Origin: Halorhabdus tiamatea SARL4B | Lineage (GTDB): Archaea; Halobacteriota; Halobacteria; Halobacteriales; Haloarculaceae | Assembly (NCBI RefSeq): GCF_000470655.1 | Contig: NC_021921.1 | Location: 496,001 to 560,000, forward strand | DNA: 64,000 nucleotides | Direction of reading: 5' to 3' | The notes under the pieces: generated by a model | What the model saw: the letters and a program-made list of their open reading frames with translations, nothing else | What the model was told of the DNA's origin: nothing | The model's database searches: none | Part shown: piece by piece, positions 25,842 through 34,735 of the stretch | Numbering within the stretch: position 1 is the stretch's first letter | Layout: each line of letters begins with the position of its first letter | Program-made: the position numbers and the translations under genes

Positions 25842-28510
25842 GATTCGAGCGCGTCCGCGTGGAGAACTTCAAGTGCTACGCCGACGCGGACCTGCGTCTG
25901 GAGCGTGGCGTCACCGTCATCCACGGCGTCAACGGCAGCGGGAAGTCCTCGTTGCTCGAAGCCTGCTTTTTCGCTCTCTATGGCGCTCGCGCGCTCGATC
26001 GAACCCTCGACGAACTCGTCACGATCGGTGCCGAGGAGGCGACCGTCGAACTCTGGTTCGCCCACGGCGGCGAGTCCTATCACATCAAGCGCCGCGTTCG
26101 GGTCCGGGACGACCGGGCGACGACCGTCGAGTGCGTCCTCGACGAATCCGACGGCGTGGTCGAGGGGGCCAGAGACGTCCGCGAGCGCGTCGCGTCGCTG
26201 CTCCGGATGGACCACGAGGCCTTCGTCAACTGCGCGTACGTCCGCCAGGGCGAGGTCAACAAGCTCATCAACGCCTCGCCGGGCGAACGCCAGGACATGA
26301 TCGACGACCTCCTCCAGCTCGGCCGCCTCGAGGAGTATCGAAAGCGCGCCAGCGACGCCCGCGTCGGCGTCGGTCGCGTCCTCGAAGGCAAGCGCGAGTC
26401 CCTCTCTCAACTCGAAGAACAGATCGAATCCAAAGAAGAGAGGGACCTCCACGACCAGCTCAACGCCGCCGAGAGCGAACTCGCCAGCGTTCGTGCGGAA
26501 CTCGACAATTACGACGAACAACGTGAGGCCGCCCGCGAGACGCTCGAGGACGCGAAATCGACCCTCGAGGAGTACGAGCAGCGCCGTGAAGAACTCGAGG
26601 AAGTCGAAAGCGAAGTCGAGGAGTTGACCGAGACGATCGAGGCGACCGAACGCGAACGTGAGGCACTCGGAGACGAGATTGGCGAGCGCCGTGAGCGCCG
26701 CGAGGAAGTCCGCGACCGGATCGACTCCGAACTCGGGGAGACCGAGCTATCGACGGACGCCGACCGGGAGGCTGTCGCGGCGCTGATCGAGGACCTCGAA
26801 GGTCGCGACGAGGAGATTCGCGACGAGATCGAGCAACACCGTCTGGACCTCCAGCGCCACCGCGAGGACGCCGAGGGCCTGCGTGAGGACGCCAGCGACG
26901 CCGAGGAGCGCGCCGCCGAGAAACGCGAGCAGGCCGACGAACTCGAAGCAGACCTCGAGAAGACCCGCGAAGACCTCGAGGAGCGCCGAGACAGGCTCGC
27001 CGAGTTGGACGAGGAAATCGAAGCCATCGAAGAAACGTTCGCGGACGCGCCCGTCGAACTCGGCGAGGCGGAACCCCGCCGAGAGGCAGTCGCCGACGAA
27101 CTCGAAACAGTTACAAGCGATCTGGCCAGTCTCGAAGCCACGATCGAGTCCCTCGAAGCCGACATCGAGGAAGCCGAGGAGCTGCTCGAGGCGGGGAAGT
27201 GTCCTGAGTGTGGCCAGGCCGTCGAGGCGGCTCCGCGAGTCGAGTCACTCGACGACGATCGCGAGCGATTGGCCGACCTGCGGGACGAGCACGAGGAACT
27301 GCGAGAACAGCGCGAGGATGTCCGGGAGCGCCTCGACCGTGCCGAGACGTTGGTCGATCGCGAGGACGAACACGAACGAATCCAGGAGAAACGCGAGACG
27401 CTCGCCGAATTGATCGGCGAACGAGCGTCCACGGTCGAAGAGACCGAACGGCGAATCGACTCGTTGCGCGAGGACGCAGCCGAACTCGAAGCGGAGGCCG
27501 AAAAGCACCGCGAATCAGCCGAGGAAGCCGGGGAAGCCGCCGAAGAGTGCCGAGAGGCCATCGCCGAGTGCAACGAACGCCGCGGGACTCTCGCCGACCG
27601 GATCGACCGACTCGACTCCGTCGTCGAGGACTTCGACCGGCTCTCGGACCTCGAAGACGCGATCGAGAACCGAAAGGAGCGCCGCGAGCGACTCGCAGAG
27701 ATGAACGACGAGCGCCGGGATCGCCTCGGGACGCTTCGAGAGCGGCGTTCGGAACTCGCCGAGGCCATCGACGAGGACCGACTGGCCGAGGCCCGCGACG
27801 ACAAAGACCGCGCCGAGACGTATCTCGACGAAGTGGTCGCAGAGATCGAGACTCGCGAGAAGCAACGGGACGAACTCCAGGCCCGGATCGGTGCTATCGA
27901 AAACGAGATCGAGGAGCTCGAATCCCTGCGCGAGCGCCGCGATGATCTCGAAGCGACGGTCGAACGGCTCGATTCGCTCTATGCGGAGGCCGAACAGCTC
28001 CAGGAGATGTACGGTCAGCTCCGGGCAGAGCTGCGCCAGCGCAACGTCGAGACCTTAGAGCGGATGCTCAACGACACGTTCGATCTCGTCTACCGCAACG
28101 ACTCCTACGACCGGATCGAACTCGAGACGGACTACCACCTCACGATCTACCAGAAGGACGGCGAGCCCCTCGACCCCGATCAGCTCTCGGGCGGCGAACG
28201 CGCACTGTTCAACCTCAGCCTCCGGGCGGCGATCTATCGGCTACTCGCCGAAGGAATCGAGGGGACCGCACCCACGCCGCCGCTGATCCTCGACGAGCCG
28301 ACGGTCTTTCTCGATTCGGGCCACGTCTCCCAGTTGCTCGAGTTGATCGAGTACATGCGAAGTGAGATCGGCGTCGAGCAGATCGTGGTCGTCAGTCACG
28401 ACGACGAGCTGGTCGATGCGGCCGACGACCTGGTCCACGTCGCGAAGGACGCGACGACCAACCGCTCGCGCGTCGAGCGCCGCGACGCCCCGGAGCTGCC
28501 GGCGGATTAA
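25838..28510 (+). CDS. rad50: DNA double-strand break repair ATPase Rad50
   Basis: 890 residues. N-terminal Walker A is HGVNGSGKSSLLEACFF (near 30). Long heptad-rich coiled coils flank the zinc hook Cys455-Pro-Glu-Cys458. The C-terminal half has the ABC signature LSGGERALFNLSLRAA from 783 and Walker B LILDEPTVFLDSGH. Zinc hooks of two Rad50 coils join to tether DNA ends. GTG start at 25838 overlaps the mre11 stop. Its TAA stop shares the palindrome TTAA with the stop of the opposing gene at 28507. Confidence 0.94.
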   Translation: MRFERVRVENFKCYADADLRLERGVTVIHGVNGSGKSSLLEACFFALYGARALDRTLDELVTIGAEEATVELWFAHGGESYHIKRRVRVRDDRATTVECVLDESDGVVEGARDVRERVASLLRMDHEAFVNCAYVRQGEVNKLINASPGERQDMIDDLLQLGRLEEYRKRASDARVGVGRVLEGKRESLSQLEEQIESKEERDLHDQLNAAESELASVRAELDNYDEQREAARETLEDAKSTLEEYEQRREELEEVESEVEELTETIEATEREREALGDEIGERRERREEVRDRIDSELGETELSTDADREAVAALIEDLEGRDEEIRDEIEQHRLDLQRHREDAEGLREDASDAEERAAEKREQADELEADLEKTREDLEERRDRLAELDEEIEAIEETFADAPVELGEAEPRREAVADELETVTSDLASLEATIESLEADIEEAEELLEAGKCPECGQAVEAAPRVESLDDDRERLADLRDEHEELREQREDVRERLDRAETLVDREDEHERIQEKRETLAELIGERASTVEETERRIDSLREDAAELEAEAEKHRESAEEAGEAAEECREAIAECNERRGTLADRIDRLDSVVEDFDRLSDLEDAIENRKERRERLAEMNDERRDRLGTLRERRSELAEAIDEDRLAEARDDKDRAETYLDEVVAEIETREKQRDELQARIGAIENEIEELESLRERRDDLEATVERLDSLYAEAEQLQEMYGQLRAELRQRNVETLERMLNDTFDLVYRNDSYDRIELETDYHLTIYQKDGEPLDPDQLSGGERALFNLSLRAAIYRLLAEGIEGTAPTPPLILDEPTVFLDSGHVSQLLELIEYMRSEIGVEQIVVVSHDDELVDAADDLVHVAKDATTNRSRVERRDAPELPAD

Positions 28511-28932
28511 TCGTCGGTCAGGGTCGCGACCGCCTCGCTGGCGACCTCAGTCGCCGCGTATCCTCGCTCCCCGGCGACCCGTCGCTCTTCGATGAGACCG
28601 GCCGCGCGGAACTCCGCGAGGTGGCCGTGGAGGTCACTCTCGCAGAACTCGAAGCGGTCGAGCAGCGCACGGACGGAGAGTGGTCCGTGCCGGTCGAGTG
28701 CAACGAGCAGGCCCAACGACTGCTCAGTCCGGACGGCAGTCAGTACGGCTCGGACCGATTCCGGGACGGCGGTAGCGGTTACCGCAAGCGGTGAACGCTC
28801 CTCGAGGAGTTCGAAGTCGGTCGCCGGTCGATACGTCTCCTGTCCGGTGTCCGGATCCCGGACGAGCCACTCCTCGCCCGAGCGCTTGACGAGCAGATAG
28901 GGCGTCCCGGACCCGTCTTTGACTGTGCGCAT
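28507..28932 (-). CDS. Haloarchaeal HTH protein (DUF7346-like)
   Basis: 141 residues. The N-terminal half is a small beta-rich unit (YLLVKRSGEEWLVRDPDTGQ). The C-terminal half (about 85-141) is a winged helix: HGPLSVRALLDRFEFCESDL, then LAEFRAAGLIEERRVAGERG. The gene is convergent with rad50 and is followed by two more small haloarchaeal genes on the same strand. The family, possibly DUF7346 from memory, has no known role; being next to repair genes is suggestive only. Confidence 0.72.
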   Translation of the reverse strand: MRTVKDGSGTPYLLVKRSGEEWLVRDPDTGQETYRPATDFELLEERSPLAVTATAVPESVRAVLTAVRTEQSLGLLVALDRHGPLSVRALLDRFEFCESDLHGHLAEFRAAGLIEERRVAGERGYAATEVASEAVATLTDD

Positions 28933-28985
28933 GGACGGACTATCGACGCTGGACAGATAGCGATAGTGGTCGCCACAATGACGGC

Positions 28986-29303
28986 TTACTCACCAGTCTC
29001 CTCGCGATCACGGGCGAACTGCCAGTAGCGGAGCAGTCCATAGCTCCCAGCGAGCACCCCGACGACGAGGAGAGCCCCGCCAGTCCAGACATCACCTTCG
29101 AAGTACAGGAACATCGGGCCGACGGCAACGCCGAAGAGGGCCACGTTGAACACGACGACGAGGCGCACGAAGAGTTTGACGGCGTCCGAATCCAGATTCC
29201 CCTCGGACGGATCGGGTTCGGGGATGTCGACCGCCGGGATCAGGTCGTCGTTCTCGCCGGCGTCTTCCTCGAAAATCCCGTCGAACGGATCGCTGGCGGA
29301 CAC
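28986..29303 (-). CDS. Small membrane protein (DUF7322-like)
   Basis: 105 residues: an acidic, Pro/Asp-rich N-terminus (about 1-40), then two membrane helices (LFVRLVVVFNVALFGVAVGP and GGALLVVGVLAGSYGLLRYW) with a short loop between, ending in a charged tail. The layout predicts a hairpin in the cytoplasmic membrane. From memory it resembles haloarchaeal DUF7322, which often lies near rad50 and polB. Function unknown. Confidence 0.75.
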   Translation of the reverse strand: MSASDPFDGIFEEDAGENDDLIPAVDIPEPDPSEGNLDSDAVKLFVRLVVVFNVALFGVAVGPMFLYFEGDVWTGGALLVVGVLAGSYGLLRYWQFARDREETGE

Positions 29304-29342
29304 GGTAGTCGGTCACAGCGTCGTGGGGAAATCAGCTTCGGC

Positions 29343-29528
29343 TTACCGCTGTCCGGGAAGGTCGACGGCGTCGTCGCTGTAGATCCACGCCATCGGATTC
29401 GCCGCGTCGTAGATGACTGTCCCGTCCTCGGTCTGGTATCGCTCGATCGTGTCTGCCGTCGCCGGTTGCTCCGGCGACCGGTCGGTCGTCGCACGCTCGC
29501 TCCGACTGCCGTTGGCGGGATTCGACAT
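29343..29528 (-). CDS. Small hypothetical protein (DUF7331-like)
   Basis: 61 residues from the ATG at 29528. An Asp/Thr/Ser-rich N-terminus is followed by a compact conserved-looking core: RYQTEDGTVIYDAANPMAWI then YSDDAVDL. No domain is known to me beyond a haloarchaeal small-protein family (DUF7331, from memory). It is divergent from polB and precedes the membrane-protein gene on its own strand. Confidence 0.65.
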   Translation of the reverse strand: MSNPANGSRSERATTDRSPEQPATADTIERYQTEDGTVIYDAANPMAWIYSDDAVDLPGQR

Positions 29529-29622
29529 TGCTACCGTGAATTGGTATGTCATGGCGTGTCATAAACTTTCTGACCCCGGGCAACCGGGGGGTTTTAGGGT
29601 GCCGACGGCTACCACCAGACCA

Positions 29623-32600
29623 ATGACTGACTCCGGGGAGCAACGCGGACTCGGCGAGTTCGCCGACGGCGATCGGCCGGCGGCAGAGGCGCGGGCGGTT
29701 GCAGGCAACGGCGGACACGAGGCGAGCGTCGTCGACGCGGAGGAGTGGCGCTATCCCGAAGCCGAGGGGACCGTCGAATTCGAAGTGACGCAGGTCGACT
29801 ACACGATCGAGGGTGGCGGGAGCGACGAATATCCCGTCCTGCACGTCTTCGGACGGACTGACGACCGAGCACTCGTCCACGTACAGGTCTACGAGTTTCG
29901 GCCGTACTTCTATGCGCCAGCCGGGAACGTCGACCAAGAGCGACTCGCAAGCTACGACAGCGTCACCGGCTGGGAACGAACCGGGAAAGACGGTGAGCCA
30001 TACGAATCCATTCGGGGAGAACATCTCGTCAGGATCTTCGGCCGGACGCCGCGAGACGTCGGGCAGATCCGCGACGACTTCGACCACTACGAGGCGGACA
30101 TCCTCTTCCCGAATCGGCTGCTCATCGACAAGGACATCACCAGCGGCGTCAGGGTTCCTGAACGGCGTACCGAAAACGGAACCATCCGGATTCCCCACGA
30201 CGAGATCGAAGCCATCGACTACGACGCCGAGGCGCGAGTCAACACCTTCGACATCGAGGTCGAGGACCGCTCGGGTTTCCCCGAGGACGGCGAAGAGCCC
30301 ATCATCTGTCTCACCAGCCACGACTCCTACCGCGACGAGTACGTCGTCTGGCTGTACGACTCACCCGTCGGGATCGACCCGCCGGAGGCCCTCGATCGCT
30401 ACGAACCGCTGGAGGACGACTTCGAGGCCGACGTGCGCGTCTTCGACGAGGAGGAGGCGATGCTCGAAGCGTTTCTGGACTACATCGAAGAGACGGACGT
30501 AGACATCATGACGGGGTGGAATTTCTCGGATTTCGACGCCCCGTACTTCATCGACCGATTACAGGAACTCGACCCGGGAACCGATCGGAACCTCGACATG
30601 AACCGGCTCTCCCGGGTCAACGAGGTCTGGGAGAGCGACTGGCAGGGACCGGACATCAAGGGTCGCGTCGTCTTCGACCTCCTGCGGGCGTACAAGCGGA
30701 CGCAGTTCACCGAACTCGACTCCTACCGCCTGGAAGACGTCGGCCAGGCGGAACTGGGGGCGGGCAAGGAGACGTATACGGGTGACATCGGGACGCTGTG
30801 GGAAGACGATCCCGAGCGCCTCCTGGAGTACAATCTCCGTGACGTCGAGTTGTGCGTCGAACTCGACCGCAAACAGGACATCATCGCCTTCTTCGAGGAG
30901 GTCGCCTCCTTCGTCGGGAGCAAACTCGAGGATGCGCCGACGCCCGGCGACGCCGTCGACATGTACGTCCTCCACAAGGCCTTCGGGAACTTCGTCCTGC
31001 CCTCGAAGGGCACCGTCGAGTCCGGCGAGGAGTTCGAGGGCGGGGCGGTCTTCGAGCCGATCAGCGGGATCAAGGAGATGGTCAGCGTCCACGACTTGAA
31101 ATCTCTATATCCGATGTGCATGGTAACGATCAACGCATCCCCGGAGACGAAAGTCGATCCCGAGACGTACGACGGGGAGACGTTCCGTGCACCCGATCCC
31201 AGCGGCCAGCACTTCCGGACGGAACCCGATGGGATCGTCCGGGAAATGGTCGAGGAATTACTGTCAGAACGAGAAGAAAAGAAGGCCCTCCGAAACGATC
31301 ACGACCCCGGAACCGAGGCGTACGAGCTCTATGACCGGCAGCAAGGAGCTGTCAAGGTTATCATGAACTGTTTCACGCCGGATACTGAAGTGCTGACTCC
31401 GGCAGGTGTTCAGAACATCCGAGACCTCAATGTCGGCGATGACGTCTACTCGATCGATCCGGACACGCTGGAAGTGCAAGTCAAGCCGGTCACTGAAACG
31501 TGGGAGTACCCCGAGTACGATGGGGAACTTGTTGACATCGGAACAAGCAAGATCGACTTCAGCGTGACGCCGAACCACCGGATGCTCGTTCGAAAGAACG
31601 AGACCAACGGCATCTCGTGGGACGAGGATGACTACCGGTTCGTCGAGGCGGGCGACCTCGACGACGCGACGAACTACCAACTGCCACACGACTGGTCGAT
31701 GAACCATGGCGACCCGATCGACGACGTTGACCTCACCGAGTGGATCGACGGCGACTACGAGGTCTGGGTGCGGCCGAGCGTGCACGGTCATACATTCACC
31801 GCAGAGCTCGGATGGACGCCACGTCGCGTGCCGAAAGCAGACGCTGGCGAAGTTGGGTACGTTTTCACTGCGGAAGAATTCGAAGAGCACCGCGAATATA
31901 TCGAATCAGTCTGTGAGTACAACTTCATCCACCGCGAGTCCGGTCGGAAATGGATTCCGCGAATGTACGACGGCGACGATTTCCTCGAATTGCTCGCCTG
32001 GTATATTACGGAAGGAAACGTCTACACGTCAGAGGAGAAGGATTTCGGTGCAAATCATCGGGGAAGTGCAACGACCGTCAAGATCGCCCAGCAGACAGAG
32101 ACGGTTACAGACGGCGGGAGTCCGGACGACACTGACCACGCGGAGATCGGTCAACTACTCGACCGGATGGATTTCGACTACTATGTCGACGACCGCGCCT
32201 ACCAATTCACGTCGGCGTTGCTCGGGGACCTTTTGAGAGATGTCGCTGGCGAAGGGAGTGCCGAGAAGCACATCCCCGAGTTCGTCTTTGATCTCGACGA
32301 GAGCCAAAAGAGACGATTCCTGAAGACGCTGATCAGCGGCGACGGCGACCGCCAGACAGGTTCGTGGCGATATACGACGTCGAGCGAGCGATTGCGGGAC
32401 GATATCCTCCGTCTGTGTACCCATCTCGGCTACACCGCCAACTACAACCGCGACAGCGGTTCCTGGCGAATCTATGTCACTGAGGATTCGAAAAACACGC
32501 TCCGGATGCATCGGAGCGCCGAGCGTTCGCGGGCCGACAACGGCGTCTACTCCATCACCGTGGCGGACAACCATACCGTCCTTGCGGGCCGGAACGGCAA

Positions 32601-33588
32601 GTTCCAGTGGGTCGGCCAGTCGCTGTACGGCGTTTCGGGATGGGATCGGTTCCGGCTCTACGACAAGGACAACGCGGCGGCCGTGACCGCAACAGGGCGC
32701 TCGGTCATCGAGTACACTGAATCGGCCGTCAACGACCTCGGATACGACGTGACATACGGGGATACTGACAGTGTTATGATAAGTATGGGGACGGACATGT
32801 CCGTCGAGGATGCCATCGACCGTTCCTTCGAGATCGAGGAGGCGATCAACGCCTCCTACGACGAGTTCGCCAGAGAGACGCTGCAGGCCGAGGAACATCG
32901 CTTCCAGATCGAGTTCGAGAAACTCTACCGGCGCTTTTTCCAGGCGGGCAAGAAGAAGCGCTACGCGGGCCACATCGTCTGGAAGGAGGGCAAAGACGTC
33001 GACGACATCGATATCACCGGGTTCGAGTACCAGCGCTCTGACATCGCGCCGATCACCAAGCGCGTCCAGAAGGAAGTCCTGGACCTGATCGTGACCGAGG
33101 GCGACGTCGAGGCCGTCACGGAGTACCTCCACGACGTGATCGAGGACTTCCAGGCCGGCAACGTCGACGTCGAGGACGTCGGTATCCCCGGCGGGATCGG
33201 CAAGCGCCTGAACAATTACGACACGGACACCGCCCACGTCCGGGGCGCGAAGTACGCCAACCTCCTGTTGGGGACCAACTTCCAGCGCGGCAGCAAGCCA
33301 AAGCGTTTGTATCTGAAGAAGGTCCATCCCGATTACTACGAGCGGATCGAAGCCGAACGGGATCTCGATCCGTCACGGGACGCCCTCTACGGCGAGTTCA
33401 AGCGCGACCCGGACGTGATCTGCTTCGAGGTCGCCGAGCAACTCCCCGCGGAGTTCGAGGTCGACTGGGAGAAGATGTTAGAGAAGACCTTGCGCGGCCC
33501 GATCGCCCGCGTCATCGAGGCGCTTGGCGTCTCCTGGCAGGAAGTCAAGAGCGGCCAGGAACAGACCGGGCTCGGCCAGTACATGTGA
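29623..33588 (+). CDS. polB: Family-B DNA polymerase with intein
   Basis: 1321-residue precursor; 904 residues remain after removal of the 417-residue intein. Exonuclease motifs are FDIEVED (Exo I, acidic residues at D210 and E212), DIMTGWNFSDFDAPY (Exo II) and YNLRDVELC (Exo III). Polymerase motif A is VHDLKSLYP (about 489-497), motif B is KVIMN at the N-extein edge joined to SLYG, motif C is YGDTDS at 1045-1050. It is the replicative/repair polymerase family of archaea. TATA-like gttttaggg at 29591-29599 predicts a near-leaderless start at ATG 29623, which is chosen over open frame further upstream. Confidence 0.95.
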   Translation: MTDSGEQRGLGEFADGDRPAAEARAVAGNGGHEASVVDAEEWRYPEAEGTVEFEVTQVDYTIEGGGSDEYPVLHVFGRTDDRALVHVQVYEFRPYFYAPAGNVDQERLASYDSVTGWERTGKDGEPYESIRGEHLVRIFGRTPRDVGQIRDDFDHYEADILFPNRLLIDKDITSGVRVPERRTENGTIRIPHDEIEAIDYDAEARVNTFDIEVEDRSGFPEDGEEPIICLTSHDSYRDEYVVWLYDSPVGIDPPEALDRYEPLEDDFEADVRVFDEEEAMLEAFLDYIEETDVDIMTGWNFSDFDAPYFIDRLQELDPGTDRNLDMNRLSRVNEVWESDWQGPDIKGRVVFDLLRAYKRTQFTELDSYRLEDVGQAELGAGKETYTGDIGTLWEDDPERLLEYNLRDVELCVELDRKQDIIAFFEEVASFVGSKLEDAPTPGDAVDMYVLHKAFGNFVLPSKGTVESGEEFEGGAVFEPISGIKEMVSVHDLKSLYPMCMVTINASPETKVDPETYDGETFRAPDPSGQHFRTEPDGIVREMVEELLSEREEKKALRNDHDPGTEAYELYDRQQGAVKVIMNCFTPDTEVLTPAGVQNIRDLNVGDDVYSIDPDTLEVQVKPVTETWEYPEYDGELVDIGTSKIDFSVTPNHRMLVRKNETNGISWDEDDYRFVEAGDLDDATNYQLPHDWSMNHGDPIDDVDLTEWIDGDYEVWVRPSVHGHTFTAELGWTPRRVPKADAGEVGYVFTAEEFEEHREYIESVCEYNFIHRESGRKWIPRMYDGDDFLELLAWYITEGNVYTSEEKDFGANHRGSATTVKIAQQTETVTDGGSPDDTDHAEIGQLLDRMDFDYYVDDRAYQFTSALLGDLLRDVAGEGSAEKHIPEFVFDLDESQKRRFLKTLISGDGDRQTGSWRYTTSSERLRDDILRLCTHLGYTANYNRDSGSWRIYVTEDSKNTLRMHRSAERSRADNGVYSITVADNHTVLAGRNGKFQWVGQSLYGVSGWDRFRLYDKDNAAAVTATGRSVIEYTESAVNDLGYDVTYGDTDSVMISMGTDMSVEDAIDRSFEIEEAINASYDEFARETLQAEEHRFQIEFEKLYRRFFQAGKKKRYAGHIVWKEGKDVDDIDITGFEYQRSDIAPITKRVQKEVLDLIVTEGDVEAVTEYLHDVIEDFQAGNVDVEDVGIPGGIGKRLNNYDTDTAHVRGAKYANLLLGTNFQRGSKPKRLYLKKVHPDYYERIEAERDLDPSRDALYGEFKRDPDVICFEVAEQLPAEFEVDWEKMLEKTLRGPIARVIEALGVSWQEVKSGQEQTGLGQYM
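31369..32619 (+). other. Intein in polB, at the motif B site
   Basis: Encodes residues 583-999 of the precursor. It begins with Cys (CFTPDTEVLTPAG) between extein Asn582 and Ser1000, so that splicing joins KVIMN to SLYG. The block B TxxH motif is TPNH. The homing-endonuclease core has LLAWYITEG (790-798) and LISGDGD (903-909), a LAGLIDADG-type pair with Glu in place of the first Asp. Block F is VYSITVADNHTVLAG. The last residue is Gln (WVGQ), not Asn, and the penultimate is Gly, not His. Chemistry at the last step must therefore differ from the usual succinimide route from Asn; Gln-ending inteins are known to be able to splice. Confidence 0.9.
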
Positions 33589-33678
33589 GCGGCCATCGCG
33601 ACTGTCCCGTCTCGATTCCGAGCGGTCGCGACTCGAATCCAGCCCGCCACGCTCGGCGGCCCCATCAATCCGCTTCCG

Positions 33679-33696
33679 GCCCGCACATGTGCGGGC
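33679..33696. repeat. Perfect 18-bp palindrome between polB and sufC
   Basis: The bases GCCCGCACA TGTGCGGGC form a perfect inverted repeat without a spacer in the 223-base gap. No T-run follows, so it is more likely a protein-binding site than a terminator. Confidence 0.6.
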
Positions 33697-33721
33697 AACC
33701 GCCCACTGTCTTCGTCTTTCG

Positions 33722-33759
33722 TTAAAAATACTTCCAAGCGAGCCAAAGCAAATATGTTG
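33722..33759 (+). promoter_or_regulatory. Probable promoter of the suf operon
   Basis: TATA-like ttaaaaata at 33722-33730 and a second, aatatgttg, near 33750. Both lie 50-90 bases before the sufC ATG at 33812, allowing a leader of 25-60 bases. Confidence 0.4.
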
Positions 33760-33811
33760 TGATACGAAAGCATTATGGGTCCGTCTCCCCCACTTTCGGT
33801 TGACCTAGAAC

Positions 33812-34723
33812 ATGGCAACTCTCGAAATCAACAATCTCCACGCGAAAGTCGCCGAGGACGGTGGCGAACAGATCCTCGAAGGGGTGGATCTGACCGTCGA
33901 GTCCGGCGAGATCCACGCGCTCATGGGACCGAACGGCAGCGGGAAGTCGACGACGGCGAAGGTCATCGCCGGTCATCCCGCCTACGAGGTGACCGAGGGC
34001 GAGGTTCTCATCCACCTCGACGGTGACGAGTTCGACCAGGAGATCCCCGACGACAAGCGGACCTGGAACCTGCTCGAACTCGAGCCGAACGAACGCGCCG
34101 CGCTCGGCATCTTCCTCGGGTTCCAGTATCCCGCGGAGATCGAGGGCGTGACGATGGTGAACTTCCTCCGGACGGCCTTGAACGCCAAGCTTGAGGAGCG
34201 CGAAGAGCTCTTCGAGGACGAGGAGGAAGCCGAGGCTGACGACGGAGACGAGGACGACGGCTACGACACCTCGCCGATGGAAGGCCCCGCCGACGAGGGC
34301 GAGGTCAGCGTCGCGGAGTTCCAGACGCTTCTCAAGGAGAAGATGGAACAACTCGACATGGACGAGTCCTTCGCCGAGCGGTATCTCAACGCCGGGTTCT
34401 CTGGCGGCGAGAAGAAACAGAACGAGGTCCTCCAGGCAGCGATTCTCGAACCCGACATCGCGGTGCTCGACGAGATCGACTCGGGACTGGACATCGACCG
34501 GCTCCAGGACGTCGCCAACGGGATCAACTCTCTCCGTGACGACCAGGGGACCGGTGTCCTCCAGATCACCCACTACCAGCGCATCCTCGATTACGTCGAA
34601 CCCGATCACGTCCACGTGATGCTCGATGGGGAAATCGTCGAGAGCGGCGGGCCGGAACTCGCCGAGCAACTCGAGGACGAGGGCTACGACTGGGTTCGCG
34701 AGCAGGTCTACGAGGCGGCCTGA
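33812..34723 (+). CDS. sufC: Fe-S cluster assembly ATPase SufC
   Basis: 303 residues, ABC-type ATPase of the Suf complex. Walker A GPNGSGKSTTAKVIAG (near 33), signature region AGFSGGEKKQNEVLQAA, Walker B IAVLDEIDSGLDID and switch LQITHYQRIL. The usual length is about 250. The extra residues come from an acidic insertion (LFEDEEEAEADDGDEDDG, about 133-160) before the signature motif, a haloarchaeal feature. First gene of the operon with sufB (12 bases on) and sufD. Confidence 0.94.
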   Translation: MATLEINNLHAKVAEDGGEQILEGVDLTVESGEIHALMGPNGSGKSTTAKVIAGHPAYEVTEGEVLIHLDGDEFDQEIPDDKRTWNLLELEPNERAALGIFLGFQYPAEIEGVTMVNFLRTALNAKLEEREELFEDEEEAEADDGDEDDGYDTSPMEGPADEGEVSVAEFQTLLKEKMEQLDMDESFAERYLNAGFSGGEKKQNEVLQAAILEPDIAVLDEIDSGLDIDRLQDVANGINSLRDDQGTGVLQITHYQRILDYVEPDHVHVMLDGEIVESGGPELAEQLEDEGYDWVREQVYEAA

Positions 34724-34735
34724 GGTGACCATCAC

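Noticed and set aside
26509-27804. Long serine/arginine-rich frame antisense to rad50
   Set aside because: Its composition is the mirror of the Glu/Arg-rich coiled coil on the plus strand, where the GC-rich third codon position keeps antisense frames open. No family match and no start signal.
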